NCBI GenBank assembly: GCA_964370375.1
Contig: CAYJIX010000004.1
Location: 1 to 64,000 of the forward strand
Source of the DNA: CAYJIX01 sp964370375
GTDB lineage: Bacteria > Desulfobacterota > Desulfovibrionia > Desulfovibrionales > Desulfovibrionaceae
Length of the DNA stretch: 64,000 nt
Direction of reading: 5' to 3'
The position numbers and the translations under genes are program-made. Numbering within the stretch: position 1 is the stretch's first letter; the number at the start of each line of letters is the position of its first letter. The notes below the pieces were generated by a model. That model was not told the DNA's origin. It did no database searches and was given only the letters and a program-made list of their open reading frames with translations. Below are positions 44,134 to 53,445 of this stretch, piece after piece.

Positions 44134-44714
44134 TGAAGCACCACCTTTTTCAATGAAGTTTCAATGAGCTTGCCGTGCTTTGTGTCGTCAAGTTTGCTTT
44201 GCAATCCATTGGTTATGGAAAGAGCAATATCATCGGCAAGTTGTTCACGCAAATCAGCAAGGATCTGTTTTACATCAGAATCGGCAGCACGTACTGCTGA
44301 TTCTTGAATGGCCTTGGCATCTTCATGAGCTTTTGCCAAAATTGTTTCTTTTAGGGCTTCGGCTTGCTTTTTGCTTTCCTCAAGGATGGCCTGACATTCA
44401 GATTCAAGGGTATCCATGCGGTTTTTGAGCCGTAAAAGTTGTTGTTCAGCTTCTTGTTTTTGTTGTTCTAAGCTGTCTAATTCCTTGGCAATGCCCTCTT
44501 TGTGGCCTGTTAAATAGGCTTTTGCCTGTTTGCCCACGGCACGGTAAAGGATATACCCCACAACAATGAAGTTGCCCACGCGAGCTAAAAAGTTAATCCA
44601 AGGATTTACCGTGTTTAAGGTGACGACTATGGCAAAAAGAACAAGAACGCCAAGAGCTACGGCACCGTCTCTGGAACGAAAGAATGTGATAAAAAGTTGG
44701 GCTATGCCTTTCAC
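44130..44714 (-). CDS. atpF: ATP synthase Fo b subunit
   Basis: A 194-residue b subunit with two hydrophobic stretches near the N-terminus (about 18-34 and 41-60; the first may be a cleaved signal, as in several Desulfovibrionaceae b subunits). A long charged coiled coil follows to the C-terminus, forming the peripheral stalk. The frame opens with TTG at 44726. I prefer GTG at 44714 because GGGGGA lies just before it, but the start is uncertain. It overlaps atpH and is separated by about 215 bp from the b' gene. Confidence 0.9.
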   Translation of the reverse strand: MKGIAQLFITFFRSRDGAVALGVLVLFAIVVTLNTVNPWINFLARVGNFIVVGYILYRAVGKQAKAYLTGHKEGIAKELDSLEQQKQEAEQQLLRLKNRMDTLESECQAILEESKKQAEALKETILAKAHEDAKAIQESAVRAADSDVKQILADLREQLADDIALSITNGLQSKLDDTKHGKLIETSLKKVVLH

Positions 44715-44942
44715 CGTATCCCCCAATGACTTGATAGAGTAACGTTACTGTAAGGCGCGTTCGGTATCCATACAGTTAGGTACCGAAAGTGTGTAGCGTG
44801 TTTGGTTCTGCCTAGCCTATACATTGCCTTTTGTGGCGGTGTAATAGTAAGGCCTGTACCAAATTATCGACATTTTGTGCAATAAAGACCCGTTAGGGCA
44901 AAACCGCACAGCTTATGTGTTCGCCGAGTACGCTTTAAAAAC
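44715..44942 (-). other. Gap between the two b-subunit genes
   Basis: This 228-bp stretch inside the atp operon has no gene. It contains a perfect 12-bp palindrome AGTAACGTTACT (44738-44749) and a hairpin with 7-bp arms TTCGGTA (44760-44766) and TACCGAA (44781-44787). These could mark an internal promoter or RNA-processing site that adjusts the b and b' dosage relative to F1. No T-run is present, so it is not a simple terminator. Confidence 0.4.
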
Positions 44943-45365
44943 CTAACGCTGGGCTAAAAGTTTTTTTATGGCTGCTTGGGCCATGCTAGGAATAGCTTTT
45001 TGTAGGGCTTCTCTAGCTTCTTTAGCCTCATTTTTTGCTGCTGCTTGCGTTTTTTGGAGATAGTCTTTTGCCTGCGTGTCTGCTGTGGCTAAAACTTCTT
45101 TTTCAAGCTCTTCAGCTTGTTGTTTGCCTTGTTTGCGGATAAGAGCCGCTTCTTCTCTGGCCCTGGTTAAGGCCATCTCATAGTGTGTAAGGGTGGTTTC
45201 AGCCTCAGTTGTGAATGTATCAATAGAACTTTTTAGCTCATTAATATTGTCTTTGCGTTTGCGGATAATATCGCGCACAGGACGAATGAGCAGGTGGTTG
45301 AGCACAACTAAAGTGACAACAAAGTTAACCAGTTGAATCCATAAGGTCACATTGACTTCAATCAC
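44943..45365 (-). CDS. atpF': ATP synthase Fo b' subunit
   Basis: A 140-residue protein with one N-terminal membrane helix (about 6-26) followed by a polar coiled coil (DIIRKRKDNINELKSSIDTF onwards), the form of the short b' subunit. It pairs with AtpF in a heterodimeric stalk, known in photosynthetic bacteria and many deltaproteobacteria. It begins with GTG preceded by GAGGGAG at good spacing; no ATG fits better. Confidence 0.92.
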   Translation of the reverse strand: MIEVNVTLWIQLVNFVVTLVVLNHLLIRPVRDIIRKRKDNINELKSSIDTFTTEAETTLTHYEMALTRAREEAALIRKQGKQQAEELEKEVLATADTQAKDYLQKTQAAAKNEAKEAREALQKAIPSMAQAAIKKLLAQR

Positions 45366-45477
45366 AGTATTTCTCCCTCAACAGTATCAACCATCGTGGC
45401 ATTTGATTCATATATACTATACTGTCGATGATTTTGTCAAACACATTCAAGAGATTTTTTGCCAAAATCTTAGCAGG

Positions 45478-45885
45478 TTATTCTGTTGCCGTTGTTTGTT
45501 GAGAAGGCTCGTCAACGGCTGGGACTGTATGCTCGTCTGCGTTGTTTGTGGCTGTTGGCGGTGTGGCCATGTATATGCGCCCGTCAAGCTGGGCTCCTTC
45601 TTCCATGCTAAGGTTAGGCGTATGCAAGCTTCCTTGAAAAATGGATGTTTTATGCATAACCATGCGGGATTTTACAGTCGCATCGCCTAAAAAATTACCG
45701 GCTAAAATAAATTCTCCCACCTTAATATTGGCTTTGATGGTTGCGTCTTTGCCGATAATAAGTGCACCTTCAGACTCAATTTCACCGGTAAAACTTCCGT
45801 CAATGCGCACCGCACCTTGGAAGCGGAGTTTGCCTTCATAATGAGTTCCGGACCCCAAAAACGCATTAATTTCTTCTTTACTCAC
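45478..45885 (-). CDS. Bactofilin family protein
   Basis: A 135-residue bactofilin. The central part is the beta-helical repeat (GSFTGEIESEGALIIGKDAT, IKANIKVGEFILAGNFLGDA), while the flanking tails are polar. Bactofilins polymerise without nucleotides on the membrane and organise cell-wall synthesis or polarity. The gene lies between rodA (28 bp upstream) and atpF' on the same strand, so it probably shares a transcript with both. It begins GTG with AAGGTTAGC before it. Confidence 0.9.
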   Translation of the reverse strand: MSKEEINAFLGSGTHYEGKLRFQGAVRIDGSFTGEIESEGALIIGKDATIKANIKVGEFILAGNFLGDATVKSRMVMHKTSIFQGSLHTPNLSMEEGAQLDGRIYMATPPTATNNADEHTVPAVDEPSQQTTATE

Positions 45886-45913
45886 AGCTAACCTTACCTA
45901 TTATTTTATAAAA

Positions 45914-47023
45914 TTACTTAAAAACAAAACGACGCATGGAGACATTAAGGACTATACCAACTAATGCAAAATTAATCAATGTGGCACTGCCGCCATAACT
46001 TAAAAAAGGCAACGGAATCCCCACAACCGGCATAAGGCCAACCACCATACCAATATTGATGGTGGCCTGCCAGATAAAATAGATAAATATTCCCACGGAT
46101 ACGGTACTGCCAAAACGGTCCTTAGCGTTACGTATTGTGGCAAAAATACTCAAAAAAAACAAGGAATAAAGGCAGATCAAGGCAATGCTGCCGACAAATC
46201 CCCATTCCTCTCCAAAAACGGCTATAGCAAAATCTGTATGCTTTTCAGGTAAAAAGCGCAACTGGCTTTGGGTTCCTTGTAAAAAGCCTTTTCCCCAAAC
46301 TTCGCCAGAGCCTATGGCAATGCGCGATTGAATGATTTGATAGCCGGAACCGCGCGGATCGGAGGTTGGATCAAGAAAGGTCAAAACTCGTTGCTTTTGA
46401 TAATCGTACATGGAAAACCACAAAAGCGGCAAAATCAGCGGAATGAGCAGCAAACATACTTTTAAAACCTGAGGCTTGATCCCGTGATATAAGATCATGC
46501 CCCCTAAAATTGCCAAAACCGTAAGTCCGGTTCCAAGGTCAGGTTGCAGCATGATAAAACCTGCCGGCACAAGGCCCACAAAAAGAACCCTGCCAAGGGA
46601 CCGCCAGTTTAATAAAGCACCGTCAAGGGCTAAAACGCGCGCGCCCATGATAAGCACCGCAAGCTTTGCCATTTCGCTGGGTTGAAAGTTAAAAAAACCT
46701 AAATCCAGCCAGCGACGTGCCCCGTAAATAACCTTACCAAAAAAAGGAATCATCATCAGCGCGATGAGTGCAAGTATATACAAAGGCATGGAAAGCCCTT
46801 GCAGATGACGATAGTCAAAGCTCATAAAAAAAAGCATGACCATAAAACCAAGGCCGCCCCAGATAAGCTGACGCTGATAAAAGGCTGATACCGACAAGCC
46901 CTCTTCAACACGAACACCGCTGGCAGAATATAAATTCGCAATACCAATGCCAAAAAGCAAGCACAAGCACGCCAAAAGGCTCCAATTCATATGTGTGAAC
47001 AAGCGGCGATCGATAAAACCCAT
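45914..47023 (-). CDS. rodA: Rod-shape peptidoglycan polymerase RodA
   Basis: A 369-residue SEDS-family glycosyltransferase with about ten membrane helices. Family hallmarks are YGARRWLDLGFFNFQPSEMA, the catalytic-region LQPDLGTGL and the C-terminal PVVGIPLPFLSYGGSA. It polymerises lipid II strands for side-wall growth together with the PBP2 encoded at 54781-56616 and the MreBCD proteins in the same window. The start ATG is preceded by AAGGC. Confidence 0.97.
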   Translation of the reverse strand: MGFIDRRLFTHMNWSLLACLCLLFGIGIANLYSASGVRVEEGLSVSAFYQRQLIWGGLGFMVMLFFMSFDYRHLQGLSMPLYILALIALMMIPFFGKVIYGARRWLDLGFFNFQPSEMAKLAVLIMGARVLALDGALLNWRSLGRVLFVGLVPAGFIMLQPDLGTGLTVLAILGGMILYHGIKPQVLKVCLLLIPLILPLLWFSMYDYQKQRVLTFLDPTSDPRGSGYQIIQSRIAIGSGEVWGKGFLQGTQSQLRFLPEKHTDFAIAVFGEEWGFVGSIALICLYSLFFLSIFATIRNAKDRFGSTVSVGIFIYFIWQATINIGMVVGLMPVVGIPLPFLSYGGSATLINFALVGIVLNVSMRRFVFK

Positions 47024-47228
47024 AAGCCTTGTCTCGTTATGCTATAAGCCTGTGTTTTTTTTAAGTATTATACGGTGTTATCAGGCAACGTGGGCGCACC
47101 TGTGAAGGGGCAGGCCAAACCATGCGGATGCTGCCAAAACCATGTAAAGGCGCACAAATGCGTAAAGCTTTGCGCCTGTTTTTTTTGCATCAGCCATCAA
47201 TTGCCTTACGTATCAAGGCAAGATGCGC

Positions 47229-48221
47229 CTACATTTTCATGGCATCATGCACGATGTCTATGGTTTTTCTTGCTGCGTTTTGAGCTTTGGCATTGCCTTC
47301 AGCCACAATTTCGTCAAGCCATTTTGGGCGTGCCATGTATTCTGCACGGCGAGCCTGTAAAGGTTCAAGAAAACGGGCTAGGTTTTCTATAAAAATTTTC
47401 TTGCAATCCACACAGCCTAATTTGGCAGAGGTGCAGCCTTCTTGTATTTCAGCTTGTGTTGCGGCATCTGTCATCAACAAGTGATAGGGAAAAAGGTTGC
47501 ACACGCTAGGATTGCCGGGATCTGTTTTGCGAAGGCGGGCAGGGTCTGTGAACATGCTACGGATTTTTGGCTGAAGCTCATCAATGGTGTCGCGCAGATA
47601 GATGGAGTTTCCATAGCTTTTGGACATTTTGCGCCCGTCAAGCCCCGGGCATTTGGCTTCCGGTGTAAGTTTTGCTTCAGGTTCAGGGAAAACCTGACCG
47701 TATAAATGGTTGAAACGTCGTGCGATTTCTCTGGTCAATTCAAGGTGCGGCAATTGGTCTTGCCCCACAGGAACCCATTTGGGGCGGTACATAAGGATAT
47801 CGGCTGCCATAAGCACAGGATAGCCTAAAAAGCCAAAGTTCCCTAAATCCTTGGTGGTGATTTCTTGTTGTTGTTCTTTATAGGTGGGGTTGCGTTCAAG
47901 CCAGCTGACAGGGGTTATCATGCCGAGCAAAAGGCTTAATTCTGCATGCTCAAGGACTTTGGATTGTTGAAAAATGACGGATTGTTCAGGGTCAATACCT
48001 GAGGCAAGCCAATCAAGGACAAGTTCGCGCACATGCGTTTTTACTTGGGAGGTATCGGCGTAATCGCTGGTCAAGGCATGCCAATCAGCCACAAAAAAAT
48101 AGGCTGTGGTTTCTTTTTGCATGGGCACCCAATTTTTAAGCGCTCCAAAATAATGCCCGATGTGTAAGGGCCCTGTAGGGCGCATGCCTGAAACTGTGCA
48201 AAGATTGGGATTATGTTGCAT
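47229..48221 (-). CDS. trpS: Tryptophanyl-tRNA synthetase
   Basis: A 330-residue class I aminoacyl-tRNA synthetase. The HIGH motif reads PLHIGHYFG (about residues 17-25) and the KMSKS motif is exact (GRKMSKSYGNS). Length and the closing helices match TrpS. It charges tRNA-Trp in the cytoplasm. The gene follows the M50 protease by 95 bp and precedes rodA by 205 bp, all on the minus strand. Confidence 0.98.
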   Translation of the reverse strand: MQHNPNLCTVSGMRPTGPLHIGHYFGALKNWVPMQKETTAYFFVADWHALTSDYADTSQVKTHVRELVLDWLASGIDPEQSVIFQQSKVLEHAELSLLLGMITPVSWLERNPTYKEQQQEITTKDLGNFGFLGYPVLMAADILMYRPKWVPVGQDQLPHLELTREIARRFNHLYGQVFPEPEAKLTPEAKCPGLDGRKMSKSYGNSIYLRDTIDELQPKIRSMFTDPARLRKTDPGNPSVCNLFPYHLLMTDAATQAEIQEGCTSAKLGCVDCKKIFIENLARFLEPLQARRAEYMARPKWLDEIVAEGNAKAQNAARKTIDIVHDAMKM

Positions 48222-48316
48222 ACCGGATAGCTCCGCAAAAGGTTGTAGTGTATGAAACCTATAAGGTTTTTATAGCAAAACCTTATAGGACCATGTGTCT
48301 ATACAAAACGCAAACG

Positions 48317-48988
48317 CTACAAGCCCACAAGGGCCAGCATGATATCAATGGATCCGCGAATGAGCGGAAAAAGTACAGTGCCAAGCATGCCTGTCATGAG
48401 CAGCAGAATAATAAGGATAAAGCCAAAGCGCCCAAGCTGCATATACTGATTAGCCAAAGGCCCGGGCAAAAGGCCCCACACGATTTTGCTCCCGTCAAGG
48501 GGCGGAATGGGCATAAGGTTGAGCCATGCCAGGGTCAGGTTAATGGTAATGCCGGCTTGCAACATATAAAACAAATATTGCGTTACCGGATTGTTTTGCA
48601 GGTCAGCATGGGGCACAATGCTGAGCAATAACCGCAAACCCACCGCAAAGAAAAACGCCAAGATAAAGTTGGACAAAGGCCCTGCTGCAGACACCCAAAT
48701 AGTGTCCTTGCTGATGGATTTAAAATTATTGGGATTGATGGGCACAGGTTTTGCCCAGCCAAAGGTAAAGGGGCCCAGAAGGCTTGTCAGTGCAAAAACA
48801 GCCAAGCCCATGGGGTCAATATGGGGAATGGGGTTTAACGTGATACGCCCAAGCATGCGCGCCGTGGGATCACCACAGCGATTTGCCATCCATGCATGGG
48901 CCACTTCATGAAGAATGATGCCGAGCATGAGCGGTACAAAGGCTATGGTCATACGTTGTATGGCTTGGGCCAAATCCATGTCAAACAT
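48317..48988 (-). CDS. Site-2 protease family (M50) membrane metalloprotease
   Basis: A 223-residue inner-membrane protein of the M50 family, with HExxH as HEVAHAW (about residues 27-33) and the second zinc motif NLMPIPPLDGS (about 162-172) in a later membrane helix. It lacks PDZ domains, unlike RseP, so it is the short form. Its substrate is unknown; regulated intramembrane proteolysis is the family activity. AAGGATTT precedes the ATG. Confidence 0.93.
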   Translation of the reverse strand: MFDMDLAQAIQRMTIAFVPLMLGIILHEVAHAWMANRCGDPTARMLGRITLNPIPHIDPMGLAVFALTSLLGPFTFGWAKPVPINPNNFKSISKDTIWVSAAGPLSNFILAFFFAVGLRLLLSIVPHADLQNNPVTQYLFYMLQAGITINLTLAWLNLMPIPPLDGSKIVWGLLPGPLANQYMQLGRFGFILIILLLMTGMLGTVLFPLIRGSIDIMLALVGL

Positions 48989-49097
48989 GCTTAAATCCTT
49001 ATATAATGCGATACTATGTGAAATGTTTTTTTACAGTTTATGTATAATAATAAGAGCAAAAACTCGATTGGCAAATGTTTTTCGTGTCGCTGGCAAG

Positions 49098-50297
49098 TTA
49101 CGCCACAGTTAGGCGCAAAAAGCGTTTTTTGCCAAGTTTTATTTCGTATTCGCCTTGGGCAAGTGGGCTGTCTGCATCGTCCACGCGCTGGCCATTGACG
49201 ACAAGTGACCCTGCTTTAATCAGGCGTTTAGCCTCAGCGCGCGAGGCAGCAAGCCCAGCGTCTGTTAAAAATACCGGAGGCTTACTTTCGTCACCATGGG
49301 TACAAGTGTGGCTGGGAGCGTCTGCCGGCATGGTGCCGCCTTTGGCAAAAACGGCGTTAAAGCCTTGTCTTGCCTCATGGGCACTGTCTGTGCCGTGGTA
49401 GCGTTCCACAATTTCAAAGGCCAGGTCTTCTTTGGCTTTTTTGGGGTGAAGCGTGCCTGACTCAACATCCTTTTTCAAAACTTGTATTTCTTCAAGGGAT
49501 TTGTCAGAAATAAGCTCATAGTAACGCCACATAAGCTCATCAGATACAGACATGGCTTTGCCAAATTGCGTTGAGGGTGCTTCATGGATGCCAATGTAAT
49601 TGTCATAGGATTTTGACATTTTGCGCACGCCATCCAATCCTTCCAGCAGCGGCATGGTCAATATGCATTGAGGTTCAAGGCCGTATTGGCTCATAAGGGT
49701 GCGTCCCACCAACAAATTGAAGGTTTGGTCGCGCCCGCCCATTTCCACATCGGCTTTTAATTCAACCGAATCATAGCCTTGCATGAGAGGGTACATAAGC
49801 TCGTGCAGGGCAATGGGAGCGTTATTGGCATAACGCTTGGCAAAGTCATCGCGTTCCATCATACGAGCAAGTGTGTAGCGTGAGGCCAAGCGGATAAAGT
49901 CAGCTGCGCCCATTTTGCCAAGCCATGTGGAATTGAATTCCACCACTGTGGTCGTGGGATCAAGGATTTTAAAAACTTGCTCTTTATAGGTTTGAGCATT
50001 GGCTTTGACCTGTTCTTCAGTCAAAGGGGGGCGTGTGGCACTTCGCCCTGACGGGTCACCGATACGGCCTGTAAAATCGCCGATAAGAAAAACAATTCTG
50101 TGTCCAAGTTGTTGAAAATGCTTCATTTTATGGATGACAACCGTATGACCCAAATGCAAATCGGGTGCTGTAGGGTCAAAGCCTACTTTAATGGTCAAAG
50201 GTTGATTGCGAGCCAGTTTTTTGCGCAGCTCGCCTTCATCAATAAGATCAGCAACGCCGCGTTTGATCAGCTGCATTTGGGAGTCGACATCAAGCAT
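49098..50297 (-). CDS. tyrS: Tyrosyl-tRNA synthetase
   Basis: A 399-residue class I synthetase. The HIGH-type motif is DLHLGHT (about residues 46-52) and KMSKS reads VRKMSKSYDNYIG. A C-terminal S4 RNA-binding domain (DAGLAASRAEAKRLIKAGSL ... VNGQRVDDADSPL) completes it. It charges tRNA-Tyr. GAGGTC lies before the ATG. Upstream, the 562 bp to the radical SAM gene are hairpin-rich and could affect its expression. Confidence 0.98.
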   Translation of the reverse strand: MLDVDSQMQLIKRGVADLIDEGELRKKLARNQPLTIKVGFDPTAPDLHLGHTVVIHKMKHFQQLGHRIVFLIGDFTGRIGDPSGRSATRPPLTEEQVKANAQTYKEQVFKILDPTTTVVEFNSTWLGKMGAADFIRLASRYTLARMMERDDFAKRYANNAPIALHELMYPLMQGYDSVELKADVEMGGRDQTFNLLVGRTLMSQYGLEPQCILTMPLLEGLDGVRKMSKSYDNYIGIHEAPSTQFGKAMSVSDELMWRYYELISDKSLEEIQVLKKDVESGTLHPKKAKEDLAFEIVERYHGTDSAHEARQGFNAVFAKGGTMPADAPSHTCTHGDESKPPVFLTDAGLAASRAEAKRLIKAGSLVVNGQRVDDADSPLAQGEYEIKLGKKRFLRLTVA

Positions 50298-50859
50298 AAA
50301 GACCTCAGTGTGTGCCGGTTAGTGGTGGTAAAAAAGTGTAAAACAAAAAAACGTATACATATACAGGGTATTAAAGGTACATTTACAGTTCTGTGTATGT
50401 GTATGAAGCCAAGGCTTTAACACATTGCAGAACCCGTATTATTGGCAGACATGGGCTATTGTGTCAATCATAGAACAGCAAGCAAGGGCAGGCTGCCCCC
50501 AAAGGGCTGTCTGAGGTGTCAGAGGACGTTTGGCAGAACGGCATGGACCAAAGCGTCCTATACCGCCCTGCAAAACGTCCTCTTCCTACCATCCAACCCT
50601 TTTTTGAACAGTACACACGACGCTTGGTCGCATGTCCTATGCGACACAAGCTATCGCAAGCGTCGCCTGCGCTGGAAGTGAATTCCAGCTTGCCTTTGGC
50701 TTGCTCCCCTGCGGGGCTTGCCACATCCTGTGGCATGCTGTTCTTTTTGAACAGCCTGCCCAAAATGAAGGTTTTTTGGGGGAAGGGTTGTGTGTGAAAA
50801 ACGCTTTTTCAACAGCCTGTTAATGGATAGTTGAAAAAATGCGGACAAAACCTACAGCT
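50298..50859 (-). other. Non-coding stretch upstream of tyrS, including the hairpin island
   Basis: These 562 bp lie between two minus-strand genes, the radical SAM gene (ends 50860) and tyrS (starts 50297). The part 50298-50440 shows no feature beyond the tyrS leader. The part 50450-50830 is a chain of hairpins described separately. No protein-coding frame with a ribosome site is seen. Confidence 0.6.
50466..50822 (-). repeat. Hairpin-rich repeat island (possible structured RNA)
   Basis: At least six stem-loops follow one another. 50522-50536 pairs with 50568-50582 (15 bp, one mismatch). 50618-50626 pairs with 50657-50665 (9 bp perfect) and encloses a 7-bp stem (50627-50633 with 50639-50645). 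Further stems are 50671-50677 with 50683-50689 (7 bp), cccc/gggg at 50706-50716, ccaca/tgtgg at 50721-50733, and gctgttc/gaacagc at 50737-50755. The right end reads TTTTTCAACAGCCTGTTAA. A 72-bp part (50540-50611) has a diverged inverted copy at 62597-62668. It may be a composite of palindromic repeats or a folded non-coding RNA; I cannot tell which. Confidence 0.6.
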
Positions 50860-51801
50860 TCACCTTGGGCTCTTGCAGGCGTCAGGACATGCAAGGTTTT
50901 TTTCTGCATTTTTCGCCCTAATACGTTTTTCGATATCCAGTTGTACCATGTGCTTTTTTAACGCCCAGGCAGGTGTCACAAGTTCGTGACTGCGCGGGTC
51001 AGCAGCCACACGGTGCACAATAATATCGGACCGCAGCATGTCCAAAAGCTCAAGCATAAGCTCGATATAATCTTGCCTTGCAGGTGGTACAAACGTGCCA
51101 GCAAGGTACGCTGCCTCAAGGGGCGTATTGCGGCACACATAAACATTATGAAATTTCACGCCATGTATGGGCAATTGGTTGAGCCGTAAAAGGGTTTCGC
51201 GTGCATGTCTGGCATCTTCGTTCGGCAATCCAATCATAAGGTGTGCGCAAACTTTAAGGCCGGCTTTGGCAGCCACATGTATGGCGTTTTCACTGCAAGC
51301 AGCGTCATGGCCCCTGTTGATCAGGGCAAGGGTGTCATCGTGAAGGCTTTGCACGCCAAGTTCAAGCCATATTTCAGAACACGGCATGCCTGCCAAAAGC
51401 TCTGCTTTTTCTTGACTTAAACAATCAGGGCGCGTGCCTACGCTAAGCGCAACCATGTTTGGCAATCCGCGGATTTCATCAAGAGTTTTTTGCAGGCGTT
51501 CTATGGGTCCATAGGTGTTGGAAAAGGATTGCAAATACGCCATATAGAGCATGTCTTTTCCGGCATCTGTAAAGTGCTTATGCCATGCCGCCCATTGTTC
51601 AGATATTGATAATCCTTGTATGCCAAGGCCGGAGCCTGCGCCTAAGTCGTTACAAAACATACAGCCGGTATGGGAAAGCGTGCCGTCGCGGTTAGGACAA
51701 GTGCTTCCAAGGTGCGCGCAATCCAAGGGGATTTTTTGTACGCGCTGCCCAAATTGTTGACGCAAATACGCCGTAAAGGTGTTCCAAAGGGGTTTGTCCA
51801 T
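50860..51801 (-). CDS. TIGR01212-type radical SAM protein (YhcC-like)
   Basis: A 313-residue radical S-adenosylmethionine enzyme. The iron-sulfur cysteines are in CPNRDGTLSHTGCMFC, an extended spacing typical of the YhcC group rather than the plain CxxxCxxC. The TIM-barrel part is visible through LELGVQSLHDDTLALINRGH. The start at 51801 (MDKPLWNTFTAYLRQQFGQR) fits the family N-terminus and has AAAGGA upstream; a frame reaching 51987 has no support. The function of YhcC proteins is not established. It is divergent to mreB. Confidence 0.92.
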   Translation of the reverse strand: MDKPLWNTFTAYLRQQFGQRVQKIPLDCAHLGSTCPNRDGTLSHTGCMFCNDLGAGSGLGIQGLSISEQWAAWHKHFTDAGKDMLYMAYLQSFSNTYGPIERLQKTLDEIRGLPNMVALSVGTRPDCLSQEKAELLAGMPCSEIWLELGVQSLHDDTLALINRGHDAACSENAIHVAAKAGLKVCAHLMIGLPNEDARHARETLLRLNQLPIHGVKFHNVYVCRNTPLEAAYLAGTFVPPARQDYIELMLELLDMLRSDIIVHRVAADPRSHELVTPAWALKKHMVQLDIEKRIRAKNAEKNLACPDACKSPR

Positions 51802-52230
51802 TGTTGTGTTGTTTCCTTTATAAGGCAGTTTCATGCTTGCAGTTTTTTCAAGGATTCTGTACGAAGAGGCAGCATTATTTACTGTTTTGTTCCTCTTGTT
51901 CCTCATGGTGGCAAGCGCTTTTTTCAGCATGCTTTGCTTCTTTGCACAACGCGCTAAAAAAATACGAATATTTAGGCCAGAGGTCAATCCGGTTGTTGCC
52001 TGACAGGCGGTTTTATGCTAGCTTACAAAAAGTATATGGATTTATGCTGATAGCGGTTCCATTTTGATTGAAAACATTCATAGCGGTGAATACACGTTGA
52101 CGTTGGCGCTTAACCGTGCAAATTTATTGCGCCTGCGCCTGTACAGCGATGATCTGCTTTTGCAGTCAACAGGGCAATTTTTTAGAATTGCTATATTATA
52201 CCACAATATAAACGCCTGAAGCGAGCTGAC
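51802..52230. other. Divergent region between radical SAM gene and mreB
   Basis: About 429 bp with no gene I can support. It must contain the promoters for the radical SAM gene (minus) and for the mreB operon (plus). An AT-rich patch TTGCTATATTATACC at about 52189-52203 is a plausible -10 area for mreB, but no matching -35 is convincing. Confidence 0.45.
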
Positions 52231-53271
52231 ATGACAAAAATATTGGACGCCATTCTTGGCACATTTTCCAGCGACCTTGCCATCGACCTTGGCACTGCCA
52301 ACACCTGTGTTTATGTAAAAGGACAAGGTATAGTGCTTCGTGAACCGTCTGTGGTTGCTGTGAAAAAAGATTCGCGCGGTAACACTCAGGTTTTGGCTGT
52401 CGGGCAAGATGCCAAACGTATGCTTGGCAAAACCCCCGGCAACATCCAGGCCATTCGCCCCATGAAAGACGGGGTTATTGCGGATTTTGAGGTGACAGAG
52501 GCCATGCTTCGTCACTTTATTTCCAAGGTGCATAATTCAAGGCGTCTTGTGCGTCCGCGTATCATGATCTGCGTGCCTACAGGCATCACGCAAGTGGAAA
52601 AACGCGCTGTTAAAGAATCAGCCCAAAGCGCCGGCGCACGGGAAGTTTATCTTATCGAGGAACCCATGGCAGCGGCCATAGGCGCAGATTTGCCCATCCA
52701 AGAGCCCACCTCCAACATGGTGGTGGATATTGGCGGCGGCACGACAGAGGTTGCGATCATATCCCTTTCAGGCATTGTGTACTCACGTTCTGTACGTGTT
52801 GGCGGGGATAAGATGGACGAATCCATCATGGTACATATAAAGCGCAAGTATAATATGCTTATTGGGGAATCATCAGCTGAGGAAATCAAAATTAAAATTG
52901 CCTCTGCCTATCCCATGGATCCTGAACAACAAATCGAAGTCAGAGGGCGTGACCTTGTAACAGGGATCCCGCAAAACATCATCATCACATCCGAAGAGGT
53001 GCGCAAAGCCATTTCCGAGCAGGTGGACAGTATTGTACAGGCTGTGCGTATTGCCCTTGAACAAACACCGCCCGAGCTTGCAGCAGATATTGTTGACAGA
53101 GGTATTGTGCTTACAGGCGGTGGCGCCTTGCTCAAAGGTTTAGATCAGCTGTTGCGCGAGGAAACATCGCTCCCCATTACCGTTGTTGACGATCCATTGT
53201 CCACCGTAGTTGTGGGCACTGGCAGGGCCCTTGATAATTTGCACGTCTTGCATGAAGTGTGCATTGATTAG
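52231..53271 (+). CDS. mreB: Rod-shape-determining actin homologue MreB
   Basis: A 346-residue actin-like ATPase that forms membrane-bound filaments guiding side-wall synthesis. The phosphate-1 loop reads DLAIDLGTANTCVYVKGQGI and the phosphate-2 loop VVDIGGGTTEVAIISLSG; the adenosine motif ends GIVLTGGGALLKGLD. Length is normal. It is the first gene of mreB-mreC-mreD-mrdA (plus strand), with a 174-bp gap before mreC. Confidence 0.98.
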   Translation: MTKILDAILGTFSSDLAIDLGTANTCVYVKGQGIVLREPSVVAVKKDSRGNTQVLAVGQDAKRMLGKTPGNIQAIRPMKDGVIADFEVTEAMLRHFISKVHNSRRLVRPRIMICVPTGITQVEKRAVKESAQSAGAREVYLIEEPMAAAIGADLPIQEPTSNMVVDIGGGTTEVAIISLSGIVYSRSVRVGGDKMDESIMVHIKRKYNMLIGESSAEEIKIKIASAYPMDPEQQIEVRGRDLVTGIPQNIIITSEEVRKAISEQVDSIVQAVRIALEQTPPELAADIVDRGIVLTGGGALLKGLDQLLREETSLPITVVDDPLSTVVVGTGRALDNLHVLHEVCID

Positions 53272-53445
53272 AATAAACGAACAATGGGGCATGTTATAGA
53301 CTGCAAAAACTCCATGCTCGTTGAAGCTGTTAAAAAACTGTTTGCTGTATCAGCACGGGCCTTGCACATTGGCCAAGGATTGATGTGAAGCGTACCTTTG
53401 GTACATATGCCCATGCACGTGGTGTACGGTTTTTAGGTTATTGTT

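Noticed and set aside
44727..44942. A tRNA or small RNA in the atpF'-atpF gap
   Set aside because: No cloverleaf or CCA-like end; only a small palindrome and one short stem are present.
52078..52533. A 151-residue minus-strand frame over the mreB start
   Set aside because: It lies mostly opposite the well-supported mreB coding region and has no ribosome site or family resemblance.
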